NCBI GenBank assembly: GCA_022796795.1
Contig: JAAWJI010000008.1
Span: 38,263-102,262, forward strand
Direction of reading: 5' to 3'
Source of the DNA: Lachnospiraceae bacterium
GTDB taxonomy: Bacteria; Bacillota; Clostridia; Lachnospirales; Lachnospiraceae
Length of the DNA stretch: 64,000 nt
Part shown: positions 1 to 9,200 of the stretch, one piece after another
Position numbering within the stretch: position 1 is the stretch's first letter
Layout: each line of letters begins with the position of its first letter
Made by a program: the position numbers and the translations under genes
Notes under the pieces: generated by a model
The model's database searches: none
Seen by the model: the letters and a program-made list of their open reading frames with translations, nothing else
What the model was told of the DNA's origin: nothing

Positions 1-1
1 G

Positions 2-1138
2 CTTTTGCAGGAGAGCGCAGAGGGAATCAACCTTAGCGAGGCAGATTATGATTTGCTGTGTAGCCAGGCCTCGGCCTATACGTCGGCTATGACAGACATG
101 AATTTTGATGAGCTCTATGATTTTAAGTACGAAATCAATGCGTCGGTGCTGGATATTATCAATCAGAATATGGCAAATCAGCTGGACAGCGCCATGTCGG
201 AGGGCAGCGGCTTGTTTAGCCGGTTCACGGCCGGGGGCAGCGGAATTGTGGAGTATTATGTGGATGGCTTTGAGGAAGCGAATCTGGAGGGGCTTACCGA
301 AAGCTGGTTTGATCAGGAAAGCTATGAGCGGAGGAATCTGCGAACGGAAGGCCTGGTCAGCAGCGGGGATGCGGTATATAAGCTGATTACCGACGAGACG
401 TGGCAGCTGGTGTTTCCCGTGGATGGGGAGATGGAGACATATCTGAGAGACAAGATTGCCCAAAATGTGCGCGTCAAGGACGACGGCGAGAGCATACAGC
501 TGACCACCTACATTGAAATCCGGTTTGAAAAGGACGGGGAAAACGTGTGGCCGTCTGTGACTCTGGAGCAGAGGGAAGGGAAAACCTATGGGGTGCTGAA
601 ATTTGTGAATTCCATGGTGCGCTATGCGGGAGACAGGTTCCTGGATTTTGAGATTCTGCGGGAGGAGATGAAGGGATTAAAAATCCCGGTTACGACCGTA
701 ACAGAGAAGGAGTTTTTTTCCCTTCCCATTGCCTATCTGACAAATTCCGGGGAAGACAGCGGAGTCATGAAGCAGGTCTTCGATGAAAACGGAGAGCGCA
801 GCGTGGTATTTGAAAATATGACCATCTATTATAAGGATGACGAAAGCTTTTATGTGGATCCCAAGGAGGAAGATTTCGCTACCTCCAGGATTAAACTGGA
901 ATCCGGGAACACCCTGGTGGCGGAAAATTCCACAGAAACTTTTCAGGTGGGAGAAAAAAAGGTGCTTCAGGGGGTATACAACATCAATAAGGGATATGCC
1001 TTATTCCGGCGGATCGAAATCCTGCAGCAGAATGAGGAGTATTGTATTATAAAGGAAGGAACCCCTTACGGACTGTCGGTTTATGACCATATTGTGCTCA
1101 ACGCCGATGCTGTGGAAGAGTCGGAGGTCGTGTATTAA
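2..1138 (+). CDS. HlyD-like membrane-fusion/envelope protein, C-terminal part (5' truncated by window edge)
   Basis: The frame is open from the window edge, so the true start lies upstream; the TTG at position 5 is not a credible start. The visible 378 residues are soluble: a helical, coiled-coil-prone stretch (about 1-110) followed by beta-rich segments resembling the barrel and lipoyl-like parts of HlyD-family adaptors. No catalytic motif is seen. In Lachnospiraceae a gene annotated as HlyD-family efflux adaptor commonly sits directly before yggS-sepF, and that synteny is the main reason for the name. It may work in the envelope near the division machinery, but that is inference. The stop is followed by about 100 bases before yggS, without an obvious terminator. 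Confidence 0.55.
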   Translation, partial: LLQESAEGINLSEADYDLLCSQASAYTSAMTDMNFDELYDFKYEINASVLDIINQNMANQLDSAMSEGSGLFSRFTAGGSGIVEYYVDGFEEANLEGLTESWFDQESYERRNLRTEGLVSSGDAVYKLITDETWQLVFPVDGEMETYLRDKIAQNVRVKDDGESIQLTTYIEIRFEKDGENVWPSVTLEQREGKTYGVLKFVNSMVRYAGDRFLDFEILREEMKGLKIPVTTVTEKEFFSLPIAYLTNSGEDSGVMKQVFDENGERSVVFENMTIYYKDDESFYVDPKEEDFATSRIKLESGNTLVAENSTETFQVGEKKVLQGVYNINKGYALFRRIEILQQNEEYCIIKEGTPYGLSVYDHIVLNADAVEESEVVY

Positions 1139-1239
1139 ATCCGTTCATCCAGACTGTGTTCAGAGGAAGGCGCTGCTTATTAGCAAAAGGAGCTGCAAAG
1201 GAAGGATGGGGGGAACAGTATTGTCATGAGGAGAGAAAA

Positions 1240-1932
1240 ATGATTACAGAGAATTTGAGACAAGTAGAAGAACGGATCTGCGCCGCCTGTGAACGGGCCG
1301 GGCGTTCCAGGGAAGAGGTGACTTTGATTGCGGTCAGCAAGACTAAGCCTGTATCCATGATCCAGGAGTTGCTTCCCGGCGGAACCCGGGACTTTGGGGA
1401 AAATAAGGTGCAGGAGCTCTGCGAGAAATATGAGCTGCTGCCAAAGGATATCCGCTGGCATCTCATTGGGCATCTCCAGAGAAATAAGGTGAAATACGTG
1501 GTGGACAAGGCCTGCCTGATTCATTCCGTGGATTCCCTGCGACTGGCAGAGATGATCAATCAGGAGGGAAAAAAGCAGGCAAAGGTGGTTCCCGTGCTCA
1601 TTGAAGTCAATGTGGCCGGGGAGGAGTCCAAATTCGGCGTTAGTCTGGAGGATACGGAAGAGCTGGTGCGTCAGATTGCTGTGCTGCCCTTTGTGGCAGT
1701 TCAGGGATTGATGACTATTGCCCCTTTTGTGGCGGATCCTGAGGAAAATCGTGCTGTATTTGGCAAATTGAAGAAATTATATGTTGACATCAGGACAAAA
1801 AGCATTGATAATGTAGCTATGAATGTGCTTTCCATGGGGATGACCAACGACTATGAGGTGGCTATTGAAGAGGGGGCTACTATGGTCCGGGTTGGGACAG
1901 GCATTTTCGGAGAGAGAAATTATATGGGATAA
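1240..1932 (+). CDS. yggS: YggS-family pyridoxal-phosphate homeostasis protein
   Basis: About 230 residues, the normal length for the YggS/YlmE/PROSC family, which binds PLP in a TIM-barrel fold and buffers cellular vitamin B6 rather than running a known reaction. The PLP-lysine context LIAVSKTKP is near the N-terminus. It is followed by the family motifs FGENKVQEL, WHLIGHLQRNK and, near the end, LSMGMTNDYEVAIEEG. The start at the ATG at 1240 is chosen because AGGAG lies 6 bases upstream at 1229-1233; an in-frame GTG at 1156 would add 28 residues that look unlike the family. It precedes sepF by 23 bases, the classical ylmE-ylmF order of Gram-positive division clusters. Confidence 0.93.
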   Translation: MITENLRQVEERICAACERAGRSREEVTLIAVSKTKPVSMIQELLPGGTRDFGENKVQELCEKYELLPKDIRWHLIGHLQRNKVKYVVDKACLIHSVDSLRLAEMINQEGKKQAKVVPVLIEVNVAGEESKFGVSLEDTEELVRQIAVLPFVAVQGLMTIAPFVADPEENRAVFGKLKKLYVDIRTKSIDNVAMNVLSMGMTNDYEVAIEEGATMVRVGTGIFGERNYMG

Positions 1933-1955
1933 GTTAGGAATAGGAGATAGATAGC

Positions 1956-2492
1956 ATGGGAGTAATAGACAAGTTCCTGAGCGTCATGAAGCTTGGGGAT
2001 GATGACTACGACGATTACGACGATTACGACGATGATTATGATGACGACTATGACGATAAGCCGGAGAAGAAGGGAATTTTCAAACGGAAAAAGGACGACT
2101 ATGATGATGACTACGACGACGATTACGACGAGCCGGCAAAGAGCAAGACATCGAAAGTAACGCCCATGCGCACTCCGAGGAAGGTAAATGGCATGGAGGT
2201 CTGTGTCATAAAGCCCACAATGTTTGAGGATTCCAGGGAGATTACAGAGACCCTGCTGTCCAACCGCACAGTTCTCTTAAACTTTGAGGGACTGGATGTG
2301 GAGATCGCTCAGCGGATCATTGATTTTATTTCCGGTTCCTGCTTTGCCATAGACGGGAATCTGCAAAAGGTAACCAATTACATTTTTCTGGTGACGCCTA
2401 AGAGCGTGGAGATTTCCGGAGATCTGCAGGATCTTATCAGCGGTTCTCTGGACGTTCCGTCGGTGTATTCCAGCCATAACGGACCACTATGA
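1956..2492 (+). CDS. sepF: SepF cell-division protein with long Asp/Tyr-rich linker
   Basis: SepF tethers and bundles FtsZ at the membrane. Residues 1-13 (MGVIDKFLSVMKL) form the expected amphipathic membrane-binding helix. Residues about 95-178 form the SepF core (motifs VCVIKPTMFEDS, TVLLNFEGLD, RIIDFISGSCFAIDG, ITNYIFLVTP-like). Between them is an unusual linker: two tracts built from Asp-Tyr-Asp repeats (residues about 14-34 and 47-58) separated by a short lysine/arginine block around residues 38-46. The stop codon overlaps the ylmH start (ATGA at 2489-2492), which suggests translational coupling. The 178-residue length is somewhat above the family norm because of the linker. Confidence 0.95.
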   Translation: MGVIDKFLSVMKLGDDDYDDYDDYDDDYDDDYDDKPEKKGIFKRKKDDYDDDYDDDYDEPAKSKTSKVTPMRTPRKVNGMEVCVIKPTMFEDSREITETLLSNRTVLLNFEGLDVEIAQRIIDFISGSCFAIDGNLQKVTNYIFLVTPKSVEISGDLQDLISGSLDVPSVYSSHNGPL

Positions 2493-3241
2493 CAAGAGAA
2501 GAGCAGCAGCTTATGAAGCGGTTGGAGGACTTGGCCCGTGCCGCTTTTGAAAAGGGGATTCCTCTCTATTCGGATTTCCTGAATTTGAATGAACGGAGCA
2601 TTTTTGAATCGGTAAAGCCCAAGCTTTCTTTTGTTATCAGCAAAAGCTTTGGCGGGTATAAGCAAGCGGAGCGTCAGATGGTAGCTTTCCTTCCTGATGC
2701 TCCTGTCTTTTTGCGGTACCCTTTTGTATGTGTGCGGATTGCTCCGCTGCAGGCGAAATTTTCAGAAGACTTAAGCCATCGGGATTATCTGGGTGCAATC
2801 CTGAATACAGGCATGGAGCGCAGCCGTCTGGGAGATCTTCTGGTGGAAGAGGGGTGCGCCTATGTGTTTGTGCAGGAAAAGCTGGCGGAGCATCTTTGCC
2901 GGGAACTGACCATAGTGCGTCATACCTCTGTGCAGGCGCAGGTCACAGAGGATTTTCCCGAGGATTATGAGCCCCGGTTCCGGGAGGTAAAGGGCACAGT
3001 GGCTTCTGTGCGTCTGGACAGTCTGCTGTCCCTGGCCTTTGGAGGCTCCCGCAGCAGTCTGACGGGACTGATCGAGGCAGGGAAAGTATTTGTAAATGGA
3101 AAGCTTATCACCTCCAACGGCTATACGCCCCGGGAGGAGGATTTGATCTCGGTGCGGGGTATGGGACGGTTTCAGTATGTGTCCCAGGGCGGACAGTCCA
3201 AAAAGGGACGAAACTATGTGACAGTGAAACGCTATATATAG
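2489..3241 (+). CDS. ylmH: YlmH-type RNA-binding protein with C-terminal S4 domain
   Basis: 250 residues. The N-terminal region matches the YlmH fold (motif FLNLNERSI; PVFLRYPFVCVRI in the middle). The last about 70 residues form an S4 RNA-binding domain (VRLDSLLSLAFGGSRSS, then FVNGKLITSNGY). YlmH belongs to the division cluster and is known as a ribosome/tRNA-associated factor linked to stalled-ribosome rescue. Its start overlaps the sepF stop by 4 bases. The gene that usually follows in many Firmicutes, divIVA, is absent; aroB comes instead 28 bases later. No unusual residues are seen. Confidence 0.9.
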   Translation: MTREEQQLMKRLEDLARAAFEKGIPLYSDFLNLNERSIFESVKPKLSFVISKSFGGYKQAERQMVAFLPDAPVFLRYPFVCVRIAPLQAKFSEDLSHRDYLGAILNTGMERSRLGDLLVEEGCAYVFVQEKLAEHLCRELTIVRHTSVQAQVTEDFPEDYEPRFREVKGTVASVRLDSLLSLAFGGSRSSLTGLIEAGKVFVNGKLITSNGYTPREEDLISVRGMGRFQYVSQGGQSKKGRNYVTVKRYI

Positions 3242-3269
3242 AAGACAAGAAGGGCAAATAGGAGGATCT

Positions 3270-4400
3270 ATGGAAAGACAGGGAAAAACAGCTGTTTTGG
3301 AGGTCAAAAAGGATGGAAGCTTCTGCTATAACATCCATCTGTCGGATTCCTTTGACAGCCTGTCCTCAGAGGAAGTCAGCGGAAAGCTTTTGGCGGGCCG
3401 GCGAGTCTGTATTGTGACAGACAGCACGGTGGAGCCTTTGTATGAGGCAGAGGTTCGCCGGGAGCTTGAGAAGGTCTGCGGCAAGGTGACCACCTTTGTG
3501 TTTCCCGCCGGGGAGGCGCACAAGACGCTGGATGTGGTGCGGCAGCTCTATGAGCATTTGATTTTAGAGCATTTTGACCGGAAAGATGTATTGGCGGCTC
3601 TGGGCGGCGGCGTGGTAGGAGACCTGACCGGCTTTGCGGCAGCTACTTATCTGAGAGGCATTGATTTTATCCAGATTCCCACTACCCTGCTGGCTCAGGT
3701 GGATTCCAGCATCGGGGGGAAGACAGGGGTAGACTTTGACTGCTATAAAAATATGGTGGGAGCTTTCCATATGCCCCGGCTGGTATATATGAACCTGTCT
3801 ACCTTAAACAGCCTTCCCAAAAGGCAGTTTGCCTCTGGTATGGCGGAGATTTTGAAGCATGGTCTGATCCGGAATCTCTCCTATTATACCTGGCTTCTGG
3901 AGCATATGGAGGAGATCTGGGAGCGCCAATATGAGGCCCTGCTTCCCATGGTGGAGGAGAGCTGTCGTATTAAGAGGGCCGTGGTAGAGAAAGATCCCAC
4001 GGAGAAGGGGGAGCGGGCTCTTCTGAACTTCGGGCATACGGTGGGACACGCGGTGGAAAAGCTGAAGGATTTCCAGTTGTTCCATGGAGAATGTGTATCC
4101 GTCGGCGCCGTGGCCGCAGCTTATATTTCCTGGAAGAGGGAGTGGCTTACAGAAGAGGAATTTATGGAGATCCGGGATATGTTTGTAGCCTTCGACCTGC
4201 CTGTGAGGGTCAGCGGACTTGCAAGCAGGGAGATCCTTGAGGCCACCCGCAGAGATAAAAAAATGGAGGCGGGGAAGATTAAATTTGTCCTCCTGAAGAC
4301 CATGGGAGAGGCTGTGACGGTCTTGGACGTGACGGATGAGGAAATGCTTTCGGCTATTGACTATATAAATCGGGATGTAGAGGAGCTGTCTAATGAGTAG
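3270..4400 (+). CDS. aroB: 3-dehydroquinate synthase
   Basis: 376 residues. It catalyses DAHP to 3-dehydroquinate in the shikimate pathway, in the cytoplasm, with NAD+ and a divalent metal. Visible motifs: the NAD-binding glycine run GGGVVGDLTGFAAATYLRG (residues about 111-129), IPTTLLAQVDSSIGGKTG, the metal and substrate region MAEILKHGLI, and ALLNFGHTVGHAVE carrying a metal-ligand histidine. AGGAGG precedes the start with normal spacing. The 3' end overlaps lspA by 8 bases. Its position inside a division/envelope operon, where divIVA often sits, is unusual but the gene looks intact. Confidence 0.96.
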   Translation: MERQGKTAVLEVKKDGSFCYNIHLSDSFDSLSSEEVSGKLLAGRRVCIVTDSTVEPLYEAEVRRELEKVCGKVTTFVFPAGEAHKTLDVVRQLYEHLILEHFDRKDVLAALGGGVVGDLTGFAAATYLRGIDFIQIPTTLLAQVDSSIGGKTGVDFDCYKNMVGAFHMPRLVYMNLSTLNSLPKRQFASGMAEILKHGLIRNLSYYTWLLEHMEEIWERQYEALLPMVEESCRIKRAVVEKDPTEKGERALLNFGHTVGHAVEKLKDFQLFHGECVSVGAVAAAYISWKREWLTEEEFMEIRDMFVAFDLPVRVSGLASREILEATRRDKKMEAGKIKFVLLKTMGEAVTVLDVTDEEMLSAIDYINRDVEELSNE

Positions 4401-4953
4401 AAGAGCGAGCTATAATATCATGGGAATTATCTGGGCGGCCCTGTTTGTGTGGCTGGATCAGTGGACCAAGGCCCTGGCGGTAAACCAGCTGCGGAACCAG
4501 GAACCCATCACTCTGATTCCGGGAGTTTTTCAGCTTCATTATCTGGAAAACAGAGGAGCGGCTTTTGGTATTTTCCAGGGACAGAAATGGGCTTTTATCG
4601 TCATGACTTTGTTGGTGTTGCTGGTAATCGCCTATCTGTACAACCGGATTCCCCTGGAAAAGCGCTTCCGCTGGCTGCGTCTCATCGGTGTGGCCTTATG
4701 CGCCGGCGCCATTGGAAATCTCATTGACCGCATGGCTCGGGGGTATGTGATTGATTTCTTTTATATAGAGCTGATTGATTTCCCTATTTTTAATGTGGCG
4801 GACTGTTACGTGACAGTGTCCGCTGTTTTGCTGGTGGTTCTTTTTCTCTTTTATTATAAGGATGAAGATCTGGAATTTATCACCTTTTTTCAGAAAAAGA
4901 AAAAGGGCGGCGGGAAGGAAGAACACACAGAGCAGGGGGAGGAAGGGCAATGA
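4393..4953 (+). CDS. lspA: Lipoprotein signal peptidase (signal peptidase II)
   Basis: 186 residues with four hydrophobic segments. It cleaves the signal peptide of prolipoproteins in the membrane after diacylglyceryl addition. The two catalytic aspartates are in the conserved blocks GNLIDRMARGYVIDFF and FNVADCYVTVS. The upstream block LENRGAAFGIFQG is also diagnostic. The C-terminus carries a charged lysine/glutamate-rich cytoplasmic tail of about 25 residues that is longer than in minimal family members. It overlaps aroB by 8 bases and rluD by 4 bases, so the three are probably one transcript. Likely clients in this window are the lipoproteins at 23295, 37569 and 54930. Confidence 0.96.
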   Translation: MSRRASYNIMGIIWAALFVWLDQWTKALAVNQLRNQEPITLIPGVFQLHYLENRGAAFGIFQGQKWAFIVMTLLVLLVIAYLYNRIPLEKRFRWLRLIGVALCAGAIGNLIDRMARGYVIDFFYIELIDFPIFNVADCYVTVSAVLLVVLFLFYYKDEDLEFITFFQKKKKGGGKEEHTEQGEEGQ

Positions 4954-5867
4954 CCGAATACCGCCTGACGGTTGACGAGCTGTATGAGGGATACCGGCTG
5001 GATAAGTATTTAGCGGAAGCCATACCAGAGCTAAGCCGTTCCTATCTGCAGAAGGTGATCAAGGAAAACAAGGTTCAGGCAGGAGAGCGGGCCCTGCGGG
5101 GAAGCAGCCGGGTATCAGAAGGGGAGGAGATCTGCCTTCAGGTACCGGAGGCCACGGTGCCCCAGATTGAGCCGGAGCGTATTCCCCTGGATATTCTCTA
5201 TGAAGACGGAGATATAATCCTGCTGAACAAGCCTAAAAACATGGTGGTGCACCCTGCGCCCGGACATTACAGCGGCACCCTGGTTAACGGCCTGCTGTAT
5301 CATTGCCGGGATACGCTGTCCGGAATTAACGGTGTACTGCGTCCGGGCATTGTCCATCGCATTGACAAGGATACCACAGGAGTTCTGGTTGTCTGCAAAA
5401 ACGACCGGGCTCACAGCAGCCTGGCAGAGCAGCTGAAAAACCACAGCATTACCCGCAGCTACCGGGCAATCGTTCATGGAGTGATCCGGGAGGAGGAGGG
5501 AACTGTGGATGCTCCTCTGGGACGAAGCTCCTCGGACCGGAAGAAGATGGCTGTGGTAAAGACCGGGGGGAAACCGGCAGTGACCCATTACCAGGTGCTG
5601 GAGCGGTTTGCAGGCTATACCTATGTGGAATGTCGTCTGGAGACGGGCAGAACTCACCAGATCCGGGTGCATATGACCAGTATAGGTCATGCCCTTTTGG
5701 GGGATACGGTCTACGGAAATCTAAAATCTCCCTTTCATCTGGAGGGCCAGACATTGCACGCCATGACCCTGGGGTTTCTGCATCCCTCCACAGGGGAATA
5801 TCTGCAGGTGGAGGCACCGCTTCCGGAGTATTTTGTTCACTTGCTGGAGGTGCTGCGGGGGAAATAG
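4950..5867 (+). CDS. rluD: RluD-family 23S rRNA pseudouridine synthase
   Basis: 305 residues. It isomerises uridines in large-subunit rRNA. There is an N-terminal S4 domain (about residues 10-75, GYRLDKYLAEAIPELSRSYL). The catalytic domain follows, with HRIDKDTTGVLVVCKN around residue 135 containing the catalytic Asp, then LETGRTHQIRVHMTSIGHALLGD-type sequence near residues 230-250. The lspA-rluD order with a 4-base overlap is standard in Firmicutes. The exact target position on rRNA (RluA, C or D type) cannot be read from sequence, so the symbol is by family. The gene ends 117 bases before the tRNA promoter. Confidence 0.9.
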   Translation: MTEYRLTVDELYEGYRLDKYLAEAIPELSRSYLQKVIKENKVQAGERALRGSSRVSEGEEICLQVPEATVPQIEPERIPLDILYEDGDIILLNKPKNMVVHPAPGHYSGTLVNGLLYHCRDTLSGINGVLRPGIVHRIDKDTTGVLVVCKNDRAHSSLAEQLKNHSITRSYRAIVHGVIREEEGTVDAPLGRSSSDRKKMAVVKTGGKPAVTHYQVLERFAGYTYVECRLETGRTHQIRVHMTSIGHALLGDTVYGNLKSPFHLEGQTLHAMTLGFLHPSTGEYLQVEAPLPEYFVHLLEVLRGK

Positions 5868-5984
5868 GAGAGATTGTTACCCTTTATTTGTTGACGGTTG
5901 GCAGAGGATGGGGGGCTGTTCAAATTCGCTGACTATTTCTACAAGAAAATCCATAAGAAATGACTCTCATGGTGTAAAAAGTTC

Positions 5985-6013
5985 TTGCATGGGACAGATT
6001 TTTATGGTAAAAT
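5985..6013 (+). promoter_or_regulatory. Promoter of tRNA-Leu
   Basis: TTGCAT at 5985-5990 and TAAAAT at 6008-6013 are separated by exactly 17 bases. The -10 has an upstream TATGG giving a partial extended -10. The tRNA begins 22 bases after the -10. The remaining bases between rluD and this promoter (5868-5984) hold nothing I can identify. Confidence 0.7.
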
Positions 6014-6034
6014 ATAATTCGTCCGTAAGGATAA

Positions 6035-6117
6035 GCAGGAGTGGCGGAATGGCAGACGCATCAGACTCAAAATCTGACGTAGGTGACTATGTGTGGGTTC
6101 AAGTCCCATCTCCTGCA
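6035..6117 (+). tRNA. tRNA-Leu, anticodon CAA (reads UUG)
   Basis: The acceptor stem GCAGGAG (6035-6041) pairs with CTCCTGC (6110-6116) and is followed by discriminator A at 6117. The anticodon stem is TCAGA/TCTGA around the seven-base loop CTCAAAA, giving anticodon CAA. The D-arm (GTGGCGGAATGGCAGACGC region), a long type-II variable arm and the T-loop GTTCAAGTC are all present, as expected of a class II leucine tRNA. CCA is not encoded. It has its own promoter and terminator. Confidence 0.96.
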
Positions 6118-6125
6118 TGAAAGAT

Positions 6126-6180
6126 AAAAGGCTGTGAACTTTGGATTTTTATTGAAAATCAAAGGTTTGCGGCTTTTTTT
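6126..6180 (+). terminator. Rho-independent terminator of tRNA-Leu
   Basis: A hairpin with arms at about 6131-6149 and 6155-6173 forms a 19-pair stem (several G-U pairs, one mismatch) around a short loop (TATTG). It is followed by seven Ts (6174-6180). It isolates the tRNA from the large NTPase gene downstream. Confidence 0.85.
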
Positions 6181-6231
6181 GGAAAAAAAAGCGAATGATA
6201 TTTCAAAATTCCCTTCCTTTTTGGAGGAAAG

Positions 6232-9200
6232 ATGAAGGATTATAATTTTCAAAAGCTAACGCCCATCAATAATATAGAGGATTTGGGAGCATATACATAC
6301 GCCCTGGATTTTGTTTTTAAACATGACGATCTGAGGAATATTGCGGTTACAGGGCCTTATGGGGCAGGAAAAAGCAGCATGATTGAGACGTATAAGTTAA
6401 AAAGTCGGTATCGTTTCCTGCACATTTCTCTAGCACATTTTGAGGAGACAGAAAAAGAGGCCAGGCAGGATGCTCACAGGGAAGAGGACCTGAGAACAGA
6501 AAAGAGCCTGGAAGGAAAAATTTTAAACCAACTTCTGCATCAGATCGACCCCCAAGATATCGAACAGACAAATTTCAAGGTGAAGAAGCAGATTTCTCAG
6601 GAGGAGGTAACAAAAAGCGCTGAATGTATCACACTGTTTTTTCTGCTGTTTCTTTATCTGACTCGGTTTGGAGCATGGCAGGAGCTGCTTTTGGCATGGC
6701 CGGATTCCTTTTTGCGGGATATTTTGCTGGCGACCTTAAGTCCCTATGCTGTGATAGCTGCAGGCTGCGTCTTTGCCGGCCTTTTTCTGTTTGGAATCCG
6801 CAGAGTAATACGCCTGCAAAAGGCCAGAAATATTTTCAAGAAATTACAGTTTGAGGGGAATGAGCTGGAGCTTTTTGAGGAGAACAAGGAGTCTTATTTT
6901 GACAGGTATTTGAATGAGGTGCTGTACTTATTTGAAAATGTCCATGGAGATGTGATCGTGTTCGAGGATATGGACAGATTTGAGATGGTGCGGATTTTTG
7001 AAAGGCTCCGGGAGATCAATCGTCTGGTCAATGAGCGCAGAGGCAGGGAGAAAAAGCCGGTGATCCGCTTCTTTTATCTGCTGCGGGACGATATTTTTAC
7101 CAGCAAGGACCGAACAAAGTTTTTTGACTATATTATCCCTGTAATTCCAGTGCTGGACGGGTCCAACGCAAAGGAAAAATTTCTGAAATTTTTTCATGAG
7201 GCAGGAATTATTCGGGATTTTGATCCGGTATTTTTGCGGGATGTATTTCTCTATATTGATGAAATGCGCACCCTGAAGAATATTTATAATGAGTATAGGA
7301 TTTACTCCGAGAAAATCAATTTTATTGGCCTGGATCCCAACAAGCTGCTGGCCATGGTGATCTATAAGAACATTTTTCCAAAGGATTTTCACGACCTGCA
7401 TCTGCGGCAGGGATATGTAAATAGGGTGTTTGAGAACCGGGAAGCATATATAGAGAGAGCAAAAAGGGAGAAGACAGAGCGGTTAAGGGAGAGGCGGGAG
7501 GAAGTAGAAAAAGAGATCCAGAGGATGTCAGAGGAGAAACTGAAGAGTCTGGATGAGCTGGATGCTTTGTTTTTTAACTTTACCCAAGGGCGTATCCGCA
7601 TAGGCGAGAAGGAGAAAAGTACCTACAAGAGTAACGTGCAGGTACTTCATGACATGAAAGAGAATCCTGGGAAGATTGAGTATTATTTTAAGGATTACTA
7701 TCATAGTGGTAGCTGGAGGATTTACCCTTTTAAGGAGGAGTATGATAAATTATCTCAAAATCTGGTATATGTTGCCAGAAAAAAACGGCTGGAAGAGCGG
7801 GACTTGGGTAAAACAGAGATTCTCAAAAAGCAGCTTGCGGATATGGAAGAAGAAATTAACAATCTGGAATTGCGGAAAATCCGGAATTTGGTTTCAAGGC
7901 GGCAGTTGGAGGAGATTACATACACAGATCCTACAGGCAGGGAGGAAACGTATGACAGCGTGAAAGCAAGCCCTTATTTTCGACTTCTCCAGTACTTGTT
8001 GTTAAATGGCTGGATTGACGAGGCTTATACGGATTACATGAGCTATTTCTATGAGGGAAGCATCAATAGACAGGAAAAGGAGTTTCTACTGAGCATTGCA
8101 GACGGAAAGGCGAAGCCTTATACCTTTGAGCTAAAGCCATCCTCTGACGGAAAGCCGTCCCTGGAACTTCTGAATGAGCTTCACATCCGGGATTTTTCTA
8201 AGAAGGAAATCCTGAATTTTTCTCTGCTGAAGCTTCTTATGGACAACAGAGAAGGATACCGGGATTTTTATGAAGCATTTTTCAAGCTTCTTCGTGATAC
8301 AAAGAACCTGAAATTTATCATAGGCTTTTATCAATGTACGAAAGATCCAAAATGTTTTTTGCAGGACCTGAACACCTTTTGGCCGGAGGTGGTGAAGGAG
8401 ATCCTGGAGGAGGAGAGTATATCCTTTGCTGATAAGAAGGCGTATGTTCTGGATACGATTCTGATTTGTGGGGAGAAAGAAGCCGAGGAAGAGGAGGTGT
8501 GGGTGAGCAGTCTTGAGGACTTGGATGTGGATGGGTGTATCGCAGAGTATATAAGTGCCCATGAAGATTTTATTCGGATTCCGGATACGGATATGGATGT
8601 TGAGGTAATTTTTTGGGGATATCAGGAGCTTCAAGTGGAGTTTGAGACCTGGCTGTATGAGGAACCCTGTTCCAAAATGAGTTTTAATATTTACAAGAAA
8701 GATATGTATATGTTGTCAAGGAAAAATATTGAGGCAGTCTGTAAGACGTATATCCTTGTCAAGGGAGAGGAATGGACATGGGAGAATGCAGCTACGCAGA
8801 TTTTACTTCGGGAAGAGGAGCCAATCTGTAGTTATGTAAAGGAAAATATGGAGATATTTGTGGATATTCTTTTGAAGAATGTAAAGGGAGTGATAGTAGA
8901 TCTGGAGAAGATTGCCCTTGAAATCCTAAATCACAAAAGCGTATCTGAGGAGAAAAAGAAGAAATATATAGCGTTGATGGAAAAATCCGTCACCCGTTTG
9001 AGTGATATCCAGGGTGTTTCTCTGTGGGATGAGCTGCTGAAATATAAAGCGGTTGCTTATACGGAACAAAATATTTTAGACTATTATTTCAAAGGGGAGG
9101 AGCAGTGGTCAGAACCCCTCATTGCATTTATCAACAGCAGTTTGGTAAAATTGAATTTTGGGTTCCTAAGGCGGGATCAGAGCTATGGGGAAAAGGCGGG

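Noticed and set aside
6035..6230. tRNA-Leu as an active integration site with attL/attR
   Set aside because: No integrase is present and I could not find a repeat of the tRNA 3' end elsewhere in the window.
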